Shown: piece by piece, positions 45,995-56,347 of the stretch
How positions within the stretch are numbered: the stretch's first letter is position 1
Layout: every line of letters starts with the position of its first letter
Assembly (NCBI GenBank): GCA_003116875.1
Contig: BCKT01000007.1
Span: 980,365 to 1,044,364, forward strand
DNA: 64,000 nt
Direction: 5' to 3'
Origin: Takashimella koratensis
Lineage: Eukaryota > Basidiomycota > Tremellomycetes > Trichosporonales > Tetragoniomycetaceae
Position numbers and translations under genes: made by a program
The notes under the pieces: model-generated
Database searches by the model: none
What the model was told of the DNA's origin: nothing
The model's input: the letters and a program-made list of their open reading frames with translations, nothing else

Positions 45995-46678
45995 ATGACA
46001 CTTTCGGCGACCGACATGGAGTCATTTGAGCCGCCTGAGGTGGAGACCTTCGCCCTTCCCACCAGAGAAGAAGCTGTGAAAGATTTCATGGATAACGTCG
46101 ACGAATACATTGCCAGATACCAGACGGACGAGAAGCGCAAGGATTTCCGAATGCAGATCGAGAGTGGCCGAAAGCAACTCAAAGCTGATTACGAGAAGGC
46201 GAGTGCGGCGAAATTTCACGAGGAGATTTTCCAAACTCTGAGAAACGAGATGTGGCACATGAGTGTCGGCGTCAGTCTTTACGATCACTTGAAAGACGAC
46301 GAGACTGACGAACACTCTGCCCGAAAGGCACTTGCGGCTCGCGAATACCTCGATGACTTGTACTGGGAGGTTGCTGCGATCAATTCGACGCTACCTTCGA
46401 GTCTCCGACTCGCCGACCACTTGATCCGCAGCAGTGGTAAAGGGTGGAGTGATGGCTATCACTTCCCTCGGCTCAGGATGCTGGGACGCAAGAACACTTC
46501 TCAAGAGTTCGACACGGCCCTGGAGAGCTGGATCGCACGACCGTCGAGTGCCGTGAATGAAGCAATTCCGACTTCAGCAACTACGTCGAATCCACCTGCA
46601 CAGGCGGCTGCATCAACCGCAACCACTCCGTCGACCGCACGCACACCGCCTTCCAACACAGCCCAGTTCCGTGCGTGA
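45995..46678 (+). CDS. unknown helical protein, paralog of the gene at 48350
   Basis: Not recognised. A single-exon frame of 227 aa with no signal peptide or membrane span. Helical and strongly charged in residues 25-140 (DEKRKDFRMQIESGRKQLK), it then shares a block with the 48350 protein: MSVGVSLYDHLK, AREYLDDLYWEV and STLPSSLRL against MCIGVYIWTQMA, AQYLSDLYDDVV and RLPEESQVG. The C-terminus is Ala/Thr/Pro-rich. A truncated third copy at 47649 matches its first 35 residues. The ATG chosen aligns with that copy. Confidence 0.65.
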   Translation: MTLSATDMESFEPPEVETFALPTREEAVKDFMDNVDEYIARYQTDEKRKDFRMQIESGRKQLKADYEKASAAKFHEEIFQTLRNEMWHMSVGVSLYDHLKDDETDEHSARKALAAREYLDDLYWEVAAINSTLPSSLRLADHLIRSSGKGWSDGYHFPRLRMLGRKNTSQEFDTALESWIARPSSAVNEAIPTSATTSNPPAQAAASTATTPSTARTPPSNTAQFRA

Positions 46679-47648
46679 ACGGCCAGGCACATACCTTCGA
46701 CGTCGTCAATCTCGCCCGCGCTGGAGGATTTGCATGAGACGAGGGGGATGAGGAATGTCATCAGGTGACACGAGACCTCGACCAGGCCAAGGCGGAGAGG
46801 GTGCTCTCAACCTGAGTGACCCGAAGGAGCGCCCACGAAGGACCCACCCGGGGGAGGGGGGGCGGAAGAGAGTGACTGGGTCTTCGACGTGGCGGAGGAC
46901 GTGAGGGTAGAGCTGGAGAAACAGGAGAGTGAGAGGAAGTTGCGGTATACAAGGAGTTTTGGGCAGTTTTGGTCTCTAACGAAAGGCAAAAGGAGAGTGT
47001 TGCAGAGCCTGGATTTTGATATTTTGGTACCACCTTTCTTGTTGATTATCATGCAGTTTGAGTCTTTGTCTTGCGCTTTGAAACGGGTCATCCTCGCTTT
47101 TGCTTCTTGAGCCCTCTTGCCCGCTCTCGTCCCTTTTGACCAGAGGGTCATCAGTTGTACCGCACCAGGGCATGGAGGGAAACATGTTCACGATATTACC
47201 ACCAACACGCCCAACACGCCGGAACGTGGGGTGAGGGAAGGCGGCATAGCAGGATATTACGCCTTTTTCGAGAGCACTCTTTGTTCATTCGACGCTAACT
47301 GGCTGGTATGTGTCGCGGACGTGACAGCTCAGTACTGCAGTATATGTATACGTGGCTTCAAGTTCGAGTAGCAATCTTGGAGATTCAAGCCTTTTTGGAC
47401 GTACGATTCAAGACCATTTGATTGTGCCGTGACAGTATGGCGCTGAGCGTGGCGGTGACTGCCACTTTCACTGTGTCGGCCTTGGGTGAAATGTGGATGA
47501 AAGGACGGAAAGGGAACCTTTGTCAAGCGCTTGGTCGGGGTAAAAAAACCGACACTTGCCTTTGCCCATCCCCTTACCACTGTATATGTTGACGTTGTCA
47601 CATTGACCATACCAACGTCAAGCACCCTTGAGACTGCGATATTGAACG
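46679..47648. other. intergenic region of the tandem array
   Basis: The right part (47446-47648) repeats the upstream region of the 45995 gene. No gene in the remainder; a run of G near 46852 is short. Confidence 0.5.
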
Positions 47649-47822
47649 ATGGCATCCCCAGCGACCGACTTGCAGTCACTCGACTCGCCCACATCGGAGA
47701 CACTCACCCCCACCCTCGCAACAAGAGGGGAAGCTCTGGAAGAGTTTGAGAGCAACGTGGAAGGTGGAGGGACGAGAGAGCAACTGAGAGACTCGGGGAA
47801 AGTTGAGCGAACAGTGAGATGA
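47649..47822 (+). pseudogene. truncated third copy of the 45995/48350 family
   Basis: A 57-codon frame starting MASPATDLQSLDSPTSETL and continuing TREEALEEFESNV-like sequence (ATRGEALEEFESNV). It aligns with MTLSATDMESFEPPEVETF and LPTREEAVKDFMDNV of the intact gene at 45995. It then loses similarity and stops, with none of the conserved central block. Its promoter region is also duplicated, so it is a gene relic rather than chance. Confidence 0.65.
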
Positions 47823-48349
47823 CAGAGGATGTGAGACGGTACAGAGAAGGGACAGGCACGTCAGGCAGCAGCGTAGTCAAGATTATCTTTAGTGCACAGA
47901 GTCGTTTTGAAATGCCGCAGACGCGAGCCACACAACGCTGCTTATGGCTCCCAAACTTGCAGATTTCGACTGAGTTGTATCCTCCTTCTCGCCACTCTAG
48001 CGAAGTGCGAGGCAGCGGCTGCCAGAGCGAGACCATGTTTCAACCCCTTGAATATATAGAGAATTGATATCACATTGTCTCTTGGAGGGAAGGAGTAGAG
48101 CAGAGAGCTATGTTGTCACGCGCAAACTGCGGCTCATGGTATGGGGCCACTTACGCCTCACGTCGGCGTCGGACCCAAAAAGGTGCATAAAGGATCTCGA
48201 AAGAGGAGGAAGGAGGACACTGTCGGATCATTATCGAGAGGTGATACTGTACAGCTCAACTTGTACTGCGCAGCACATAATGTTGATGCTCTTACATCCA
48301 TCTTCTGGTCACTTTCACAAGTTTGCCGCATTCTCTCAGCGTGGCGCAA

Positions 48350-48976
48350 ATGTCGGCAACGCCGTCTACTTCAAAGGTAGCTGCCGTTACAAAGTCGGCG
48401 CTACTGATCTTTGCGACCAAAGATGGTACAGCTCAAGAATTCAACCGATGTGTAGAGAGATACTCTAGTCGCCTGTTGAGTGAGACACAGGAAACAGTTC
48501 GACGGCAGGTTCATGACGTTAAAAAGTCGCTAAAGAGGGAATATACCAAAGACTTTGTCAATCACGAGATTGACACCATTCTCCTTGCTCGGGACACTGA
48601 GCTGTATTTCATGTGCATTGGTGTATACATTTGGACCCAGATGGCCAACAGGCATGCTGAGAGTGACCAGGCCGTCGTGACAGCCCAATATTTGTCCGAT
48701 CTGTATGACGATGTTGTCGTTGTCGACGTTCGCTTACCCGAAGAGTCTCAAGTTGGCGCTCTCCTCGACAGTACGGACAGAGAATGGCAGAGGAGCGAGC
48801 GAATTGCCAAGTTTGTTGCCCTTGGTAGTTGCGACACTTTTCAGGCGTTTCGGGAAAAGTTATACAGTGGGGAAGAGTCGTCGTCCACGGCCACGGAGAG
48901 CGTCTCGCCAGTTGAGTGGAGTCGTGGCAAGAAAGCAACGGTTTCCGAAGCGTACAGGTATATTGTACGAGATTGA
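48350..48976 (+). CDS. unknown helical protein, paralog of the gene at 45995
   Basis: Not recognised. A single-exon frame of 208 aa, starting MSATPSTSKVAAVTK. The centre is helical (VRRQVHDVKKSLKREY), followed by the family block with MCIGVYIWTQMA, AQYLSDLYDDVV and a C-terminal DTFQAFREKLYSG that parallels NTSQEFDTALESW of its paralog. No signal peptide or membrane span. A TATATAGA-like element near 48053 lies about 300 bp upstream, and a weak form of the TGTTGACG leader block is found about 70 bp upstream (ATGTTGATGCTCTTACAT). Confidence 0.65.
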   Translation: MSATPSTSKVAAVTKSALLIFATKDGTAQEFNRCVERYSSRLLSETQETVRRQVHDVKKSLKREYTKDFVNHEIDTILLARDTELYFMCIGVYIWTQMANRHAESDQAVVTAQYLSDLYDDVVVVDVRLPEESQVGALLDSTDREWQRSERIAKFVALGSCDTFQAFREKLYSGEESSSTATESVSPVEWSRGKKATVSEAYRYIVRD

Positions 48977-49474
48977 CATCGTGCCATGCAATCATCACCC
49001 AGCAGCTCACCGGGGACTGCGGGGAGAACGATTGAATGGGGAAAGTAAAAAGAAGGGTAGAGGTATCGAGAATGGTGAACCAACAAGCGCTATCAACGTG
49101 GTTATGGCAGGACGGTACAAGATGAATGGAAAGTCAAGCCATCTGCTTGGAAAGCTATTTGCGATTCGTGCGGATGAGGCGCTGCGTTACGCTGCGCGTC
49201 GTCCACCCTTTGTACAAATGACAGTTCTATAGGCGATAACATGAAATAAGCAGAAACAGAAACAAAACCGAGATTCATGCATATTTTGGCACAGAAGTGC
49301 AGGAAGCATGGAATCCGGTATCCGGACTTGACGCCCAAAGTTTCCGTCCGGCCCGCAATTCTTTGTTTTCATTTTCGGTGTTCTCCGTAAGGGGCGTTTC
49401 CCTCTTTCTTCCAATCCTCCATACGTGGTCACGGGTCAGCAGTCAGCAGCATTGTGTATAGGCACACGGTCACC
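48977..49474. other. intergenic region upstream of the MFS gene
   Basis: Nothing recognised apart from a T/C-rich stretch near 49390-49415 preceding the transporter start. Confidence 0.5.
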
Positions 49475-51192
49475 ATGTCATCGACCACGGCCGCTGGCGA
49501 CGAGCGGGCCTCGCCACCGTCTACCGAGGACGAAACGGGCGGTATGGAGGCCAATCCCATCGAGCCACCGTTCACTAGCGCAATGCCGGAAGGGGATGCA
49601 GGGGAGGTCGAGCGCAAGGCTGGATTGACCCCCAGTCCCGTCGAGCGCCCGTTTACCAGCTTCACCCAACGGCAGAAGATCTTCATCGTCACGGTTGCTG
49701 CAACGAGTGCGACTTTCACAGGATTTGGTAAGCTCTAGACAATGCCTACAATGCTTGGAGCGCCGCTGACTCTCATAGCCTCCAATATCTACTTTCCTGC
49801 GATCCCGACTATGGCTCAGGCGTTGCATACAACCCAGGAGAACATCAACTTGACGGTCACCAGCTACATGGTGTTTCAGGGGATCTCCCCTACCTTCTGG
49901 GGGTGAGTGTAGTCAGCATCTGAATGCACAAAACTGACCTGGACAGCGCCGCTTCCGATGTGTTTGGCCGCCGTCTCACCCTCATGTGCACCTTTGTCGT
50001 GTTCTTCTCGGCGTGTGTCGGTCTCGCTCTCACGACGGAGTACTACCAGCTCGTCATTCTCCGATGCATGCAGAGCACTGGCAGCGCATGCACGGTCGCC
50101 ATCGGCGCTGGGATCATTGGGGACGTGACCACGAAACAGGAAAGAGGAGGCTACATTGGGATCTTTCAAACGGGCTCGTTGGCTCCACTGGGTATGTCTG
50201 CTACTGTACTTACATACCTACGAGGATGATCAGCTGACACGGCCACAGCAATCGGACCTGTACTCGGCGGCGTATTCGCGCAAACTCTCGGTTGGCGTGC
50301 GATCTTTTGGTTCCTGGTCATCTACTCTGGACTATTCATCCTCACCCTCACTCTCTTCTTTCCCGAGACGCTCCGAAGTATTGTCGGCGACGGATCGATT
50401 CCGCCGTACCGCCTCGCCCGTGCACCTTTTGAGCGACTAGTGGCCACTCGCGACTGGGTCTTCTCCGCCACTACCCTGGCACCCCAGCGCGCAGCTCGCG
50501 TTGACTTTTTGGGACCTATCCGTATCCTCTTCGCCCCTCAAGTCTTCTTCGTCATCATGTTCCTTTCGATCCACTACACCCCATGGCAGATGGGGCTCAC
50601 TGCTCAGTCTTCACTCTTTGCGTCGATATACGGCCTCACCGAGCTCCAGATCGGACTGACGTTCCTTGCCAACGGTCTCGGGTGCATGCTGGGCGCGCTC
50701 ACGACTGGCAAGATCTTGGATAGGGACTACCATCGATTGAAACGTCGCGCTCTTGAGAACGGGACCCATATTTCGACTGAATCGCTGCGGCTACGGACAC
50801 TCTGGTTCTGGTCGCCGTTCATGTGGTTCTCAGTTCTCCTCTTTGGATGGTCTCTCGACAAGCACCTGCACATTGCCGCGCCGATCGTCGCCTCGTTCAC
50901 CCTCGCGTGGTCCGCTATCGCGATTCAAACGATTGTGACCACGTTCCTCGTCGATATTTACCCTACCCGGAGTGCATCTGCGAACGCCGCGCTCAACCTG
51001 TCTCGATGCTTGATAGGAGCGGCGGGCACAGGATCGGTGGACCCAACGATCTCCAAGATCGGGATTGGACCAACTTTCACCCTTTGGGCCGGGATCATGG
51101 TCTTGGCACTGTCGTTTGTTGGTGTCCAGATGAAATGGGGCGAAGGCTGGAGACTGAAGAAGCAGACTGATGACGACAAGGACGATGATTGA
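49475..51192 (+). CDS. major facilitator superfamily transporter, DHA1 drug:H+ antiporter type
   Basis: A 12-span MFS protein of the fungal DHA1 group (Qdr/Dtr-like), likely exporting drugs or toxic small molecules at the plasma membrane; the substrate is unknown. Short exons up to about 50248 are followed by one long exon. The first 65 residues are acidic and cytosolic. SNIYFPAIPTMA in the first span region, the loop motif ASDVFGRRLTLM (motif A), LRCMQSTGSACTVAIGAG (motif B-like) and the IGPVLGGVFAQTLGWRAIFW segment (motif C) are characteristic of DHA1 transporters. A cytoplasmic loop lies near residues 270-310. It ends 63 bp from the end of a convergent Zn2Cys6 regulator. Confidence 0.92.
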
Positions 51193-51255
51193 GTCACGAA
51201 GCATCTTCTCATTGTACAACACTGCATGCATGGTTCACAGTCAGGCTTAAACCTG

Positions 51256-52629
51256 CTATGAAGGCTGAATTGCCCCGTCACCGCTCGACATCTCAGAAAC
51301 TCCAAAGACCCAGACACCAAACGCATCCGCTTCGGCAAGCCACCGGTCTAGGCGGGATGCAGCTTCGTGCGAAACCTCCTCTCCTGCCCAAAATTCCTTC
51401 AATCGTAGCCCTGGCTCCTCCCCAAGCCCTGCTAAGGCAGTCGACGACCAACGCTGCTCGTGACCGCGCCATTCCTCATCCCACGCGTTCTCTCCCGCCG
51501 TCCACAATCGCCGAGGTCCGGGCGCCGGGAGACCGCCAAGTTGGTGAGCGACGTACGTCGGTAAGCCCATAATCGAGTTGAAGATGTCGTCGAAGACGCA
51601 GAACGCATAGACCGTTCGCCGGAGAGCCTCCGCATGGACGTATCGATCGAACGCGAGCGAATGACCTTGCTCGATAGCGCAGGTCAACGGGGATAGGGCG
51701 ACCGCTTGGTCTGCGAGAAACTGGAGGTGCAAGAGGGATTCGAACGTTATCGGCGATTCCTGCGTGGTCGCCTGTCGCCGATCGACCGGCTTGACGTGGA
51801 AGTAGACGAGAAGCGTCAAGATGAGGTACGATTGGAAAGCCGCGAGAGCTGTCGAAGCGTCCTCCAAATCCCTCTAAATATCAGCCGCTGCCCATCAGGA
51901 CACACCCACCTGAGCCGCTATAGCCTTCATCTCAGTCGTGATCGTGTTGAGAACAAGCTCCTCGCTACCGTGCGCTCGATGATCCCACATCTGCACCAGC
52001 GTCGTCGTGTGTGATAAGGAGGAGCCGGCGCCGGGACCGAGTTGAGTCGAGTGGACGAACGACGGCGGGTCGAGCGGCGTGAGCAATTTTAATGGGACCG
52101 TGCGGAGGTAGCAGCAGCAGAAATGGATAGCTCGGCGTGAGAAGAACTTTGCTCTCGGTTGCGCGTCGGGAAGAGCAGCTGCGATCCATCGCATAGCTAT
52201 GCCGCCGAGCACCGCCTTCGCCCTTCGCACAGGGGTCTGCTGAGTCGGATGCCCATCGTCGTTGGCTTGCGTCCCGAGCACGTCGTCGGGTAAGTGGAAC
52301 GTCGCATCCGTCGAAGATGACGGCCCGCTTATAGACTCGTGATCAATAAGTTCAGAGGTAGGTGCTAATGAGGTGTGTTGCAAGAGGGGTGATTGTGGGC
52401 TATCTCGTGTTGCACGCGCCCGCGGAATCGACCTCGGTCCGGAGACGAAGACGCAATCTAGTCGCCGGTCGCGACACCTCGTGCATACCGGCTGATCCAA
52501 GTCGCATCGACTCTTGGCCCGCGTACACTGCTGGCATGCTTTCTTCCTCGGCGGGGCGGTTGCGTTGGGCGACTTTGTACGGCGGCGGAGTGAGAGCTCG
52601 AGATTCGGGGTGGTCTTGTAAGGAGGCAT
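51256..52629 (-). CDS. Zn2Cys6 fungal transcription factor
   Basis: The binuclear zinc cluster CQQCTRAKSRCDLDQPVC continues TRCRDRRLDC, giving spacing C-x2-C-x6-C-x6-C-x2-C-x6-C at about residues 33-60, after a basic N-terminus. Two exons (52629-51910 and 51873-51256) join in frame to 445 aa. The intron is only 36 nt, with a CTGAT branch; without it a TGA follows at once. The rest is helical, resembling a shortened fungal-specific regulatory domain. It is convergent with the MFS transporter, suggesting but not proving that it controls it. The ATG at 52629 leaves a 32-residue lead before the zinc cluster. Confidence 0.9.
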
Positions 52630-53009
52630 CGGAGGTGGAGAAAGGATCCCGAATCACGGGCTCCGATAGACAAGGGGAATTGCATGGCAATGTGGCGGCA
52701 CATGGGTTTGGAGTTTCAGCCTTGCATAATGGAGGAGGGCCCAGACTCTGCGGTGTGGGAGGCGAACAGAACTGGCGCATTTATATAACGTGATTGCAGG
52801 CTTGAGTAGCGCTCGTTTTTCTCCCCAGCTCCCCAGTCTCCCGATCCTCCCGACAAACTCAACTCCACCTTCCCCTCGAATCCTTACCCCTTTCTCTACG
52901 TGCCGAAACTCCAGCGTCCCTCCTCCCCGACCCCTCCCGCCTTCTGCCTTCCCCTTCTGCCCCCGCTTACCCCCTCAATTCCTAGCCGCACTTCCTCATC
53001 CTCCCTACT
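52630..53009. promoter_or_regulatory. divergent region, Zn2Cys6 factor and unknown gene
   Basis: About 380 bp between divergent starts; the right half is very C/T-rich (52815-53005), typical of the leader of the gene at 53010. Confidence 0.45.
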
Positions 53010-53543
53010 ATGTCCAACTACACAGCCCCGACCTCTCTCAATGGCGGATCCGTTTTACCTCTCCAAGCTGTGGAGATCAACAACCGCTTCATTTTCGAAA
53101 AGCTGCTGGATTTCACTCATCTCGCTTCGTGTGATGCTTGTTTAGCCGATTACGCGACGAGCCGGAAGATGGCATTCGTTTTTGAGACCGCCGACCGCGA
53201 AGTAGATTTTGGCGACGATCCGACGGGTACTATTCAATACGTTGAAGACCAAAGGCTGGAAACCTCGTTGTATCGCGATGAGTTTTCGAAAAGATTGGCG
53301 GCGGAGCGAGCAAGTGGAAAGTTCGAATCTGATGACATAGTTCTTAGCGGTCTGCAGCTGTTTGCTACCCATTTGAATGAGGATATCAGCTTTTTCACTC
53401 AGACGTTGGACACTTGGCGGGCAAGGATGCAGTCCGAAGACTCGGAGACTAACATCACCCAAACGACTCAGCTGCACGGTTCATGTGGAGACGTCTCAAA
53501 CAGCTCAATGCTATCAACTTTTCCCCCCGCCATCGTTGCTTGA
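53010..53543 (+). CDS. lineage-specific helical protein
   Basis: Not recognised. A single-exon frame of 177 aa without signal peptide or membrane segment. An N-terminal strand region (GGSVLPLQAVEINN) is followed by helical segments (RDEFSKRLAAERASGKF, FATHLNEDISFFTQTLDTW) and a Ser/Thr-rich end. Two close Cys (SCDACLADY) are near residue 42. The size, composition and single exon resemble the other unknown genes, but I cannot align it convincingly with any. ATG 53010 is the first in frame. Confidence 0.55.
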   Translation: MSNYTAPTSLNGGSVLPLQAVEINNRFIFEKLLDFTHLASCDACLADYATSRKMAFVFETADREVDFGDDPTGTIQYVEDQRLETSLYRDEFSKRLAAERASGKFESDDIVLSGLQLFATHLNEDISFFTQTLDTWRARMQSEDSETNITQTTQLHGSCGDVSNSSMLSTFPPAIVA

Positions 53544-53792
53544 CCTCACGGAGAAAAATTGTCTCTCCACAAGAATTTCGTTCTTGTTCGATATTTTTCA
53601 TCTTAGCCATACCATTGCTGAGTTACGAGCCGCTCTCAGCTCATGCATCCTCTCTCTCTTGATTGCGCTATGTACACTTCAGCACTCGTTCTCCTTGCAC
53701 TTTGGAGGGATGTCTCGGACGTGCGCAGAGAAAGTGGCTCCTCTGATGACCTCCTGATAAAGTAGGCGGCTACTGTCAAACTTGGACCAACA

Positions 53793-54308
53793 ATGGTCCC
53801 TTTGACGGTCTCAACGAGATTTCCAAAGCCGTCACGCCCGAGTCTTACCCTACCCCGTGCCACCTTTGAAAGATGCGAACTCCGATTGATCAGTCACCAC
53901 CGAGAACCGGCGAAAGTTCACAACTCACGCTGCTCGACCCATGAGCAGATCGACGAGAGCCGTTTCGAAACGATCGTGATCGAAAGCTTGGCGAGGGACG
54001 ACAGTCTGTTCACACGGACCACGATTCCAGATTCCACCGAACGGGACAGTACGACGATTGATTCGCCCCTGAACAAGGAAGACCGAGGCATGGAGAGGAC
54101 GGAGGTTACCGACACCGGGGTGAATGAGGGCAGCAATTCAGGAAGTTCGGACGAGGATGCCGTGTCCATCTACACCTCTGCCCCTTCATCGGCTCTAGAC
54201 TCTACGAATATGCCAAGTTGTAGGCGCCATATCGGTGTCATAGTTTATCGGTCTGAAAGCTTCTTGTACAAACCCACCGATGTTTCTACACGGCCGTCAA
54301 GTGCTTAG
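53793..54308 (+). pseudogene. degenerate copy of the 55042 gene
   Basis: The frame 53793-54308 reads 171 codons. Its residues about 35-70 (HREPAKVHNSRCSTHEQIDE and following) align with HRKKAKMYNSICSEIEQVDQ of the intact gene at 55042, then SLF and an acidic Ser/Thr-rich end follow in both. The upstream part does not match the paralog's N-terminal half; instead other frames from about 53710 are open only in short pieces. It is probably a decayed or frameshifted relative, though a shorter functional protein cannot be excluded. Confidence 0.5.
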
Positions 54309-55041
54309 CCCAAAGAAGTTGCAGACATGAATTCGACGTGCTTTATGTGTTTTCTCCCATCATCTTTAAAACTTGGCCCTAAACCATTAGCACAGGCTCC
54401 GGTCTCGAGACTCCAAATCGAAGTATTTTGAGCTGCGAGAAGAATGTGACGTGCTTCCTTCGTTACTCTTGTAACTCTTGGGCACACCACCGATACCAGC
54501 AAGGATGCAACATGTCAATGAAACACATTCCCACCTACCCCAGTACTGCTGCGACTACGTGATTACCGAAACATATTTCCTCCCTTCGAGCTCCTCTGTT
54601 AGTTCAACCCCTTTTGACCCCCACCAGATCCATCATGTTTGCTATATTTGGCACCTCACCACACTTTGTGACCGTGTATCCTTTGTGACACATTTATCTT
54701 GGGCATCCTTTCTCGTGAAGTGCATCAGCCCCTCACTGCCTGACAATCCATTCTTGAGAAAACTCCAGACTCGTGACAGCAGAGGCTCCTTTGAGAGCTT
54801 TACCTCCGAGAGCTCTCAAATGTCTCAGATCGCTGAAGGCAATGCTACCCCGTATCGCCTTCTAATGTCTGAAGAATGCGAAAGGGAAGATCCGGCTAAG
54901 CAAAGGCCAATGCGTTGAAAGATATACAAGCCTCCTGTGAATCCCTGTTGTATCCCAACGCCGGTTCATTCCTCCACGGCGCCTCAGGATTCGATCCGCC
55001 TCCTCTGAAGCTGGACAAAACCTGTTATTACCATTGCCAAA
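54309..55041. other. intergenic region of the unknown-gene block
   Basis: A plus-strand frame of 146 codons ending at 54918 contains SRGSFESFTSESSQMSQIAE, but it has no clear start or relative, so it is not called. The rest is the upstream region of the gene at 55042. Confidence 0.4.
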
Positions 55042-55725
55042 ATGTCGTATGTTTCAGACGAAACTGGTACGTCTTTCGAGGCGACCACTGAGCGCCGACG
55101 TCATTTTTGGGCGCCATTGGGAAAAACTGACGATGACACCTTGGAAGGAGCTGATGAAACCGGTCTAGGTGTCAGCAAGTATGCCGAACGACCCCCCTCG
55201 TTCAGCGAAAAACCCCGCTACGATGGCCCCGACGCCGATCCGTTTGTCTCACGAAAACAGGCGGTATATAGTATGATGGACGCGATGCAATACGCCAGTA
55301 AACTGGCCTATGAATCGAGCGCCAAAGATCCCGATGCCTCACACCAATCTCCGGCCTACGAGGCCATGATACGCGCCCACCTCACCGTCGAAAAGCATCG
55401 AAAGAAAGCTAAAATGTACAATTCGATTTGCTCGGAAATCGAACAAGTAGATCAGAGCGTTTTTGACACGACAAATTACGCCACGCTGGAAAATAATCCC
55501 AGTCTGTTCTTCCGCAGCAAGCGTTCCGACTATGAAGGCGAAAGTGACACTTCCACAGACTCTTCCGTAGATAACGACCAGTTAAGTGATACCTTGCGGG
55601 TTACCACCGAACGTGAGACGGGTTACTTATCTAGCTACTTGACCCCTATCTCCAACGTCATACGCCAATTTTCGAGCTTGTGGAACAGTTCCATGGGTGA
55701 CGATTCAGAGCCTTCGACAGAATAG
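55042..55725 (+). CDS. lineage-specific protein, intact paralog of 53793
   Basis: Not recognised. A single-exon frame of 227 aa from ATG 55042 (MSYVSDETGTSFEATTERRR). The N-terminal 70 residues are polar, the centre is helical (YSMMDAMQYASKLAYES, MIRAHLTVEKHRKKAKMY), and the C-terminal third is acidic and Ser/Thr-rich (ESDTSTDSSVDNDQ). No signal peptide or membrane segment. A paralogous but degenerate copy lies 0.7 kb upstream in the same orientation. Confidence 0.6.
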   Translation: MSYVSDETGTSFEATTERRRHFWAPLGKTDDDTLEGADETGLGVSKYAERPPSFSEKPRYDGPDADPFVSRKQAVYSMMDAMQYASKLAYESSAKDPDASHQSPAYEAMIRAHLTVEKHRKKAKMYNSICSEIEQVDQSVFDTTNYATLENNPSLFFRSKRSDYEGESDTSTDSSVDNDQLSDTLRVTTERETGYLSSYLTPISNVIRQFSSLWNSSMGDDSEPSTE

Positions 55726-56347
55726 CTTGTCATACAATTGTACGAATACAACGTGGTCTCCACACTTGTGACCCAGTGACCTATGACAGCCTGTCTCAAC
55801 TTTTGATGTTGTAACGAGCCTGAGAGATCGCTCATACCTCATTTTCTGGATGACAGGTTTTCCGCAGCTGTCATCCTTTGATGCAGACTTCACCGTCGGT
55901 GAAGTCCACCTTTCATGAGCGCGGCCGATTTTTTGAAACTTCAGGTAACCGGCAAGAGACTTACACGGTCGTTTGATCCTTTCATCTTATCTCCCTGCCT
56001 TCTCCTGGCTATACCTGCATGACGTACGGGGTCAATAAGCTAATGACTCCCCCCCCTCCGCCCCTTCCCCTTTCTTCCCTCTTCCCCTCATCCTCGCCGC
56101 TCTCTCAACAGTCCCATTCAATCAAAAGCCTTGTAGAAGACATTGAAAGAGCTTTGCTCTTTGTCGATGGTGATAGTCATCAATCTTTATGCATTTTGAT
56201 TTGTGAAACTATACTATATATGGACGTAATGATCCTCCAAGAAAGACAATTTTCGCTTTATTGAGATACACCATACGATCTACGACTTCTACCCCTTAAT
56301 CACTCTCCCCTTTCCTCCCTCCCCACACGTTAACCCAGCAAACGAGC
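55726..56347. other. convergent 3' intergenic region
   Basis: Between the unknown gene (+) and CDT1 (-). A short C/T-rich stretch at 56050-56100. Nothing else recognised. Confidence 0.5.

Noticed and set aside
54478..54918. 146-codon plus-strand frame upstream of the 55042 gene
   Set aside because: No convincing start, no relative in the window, composition not clearly coding.
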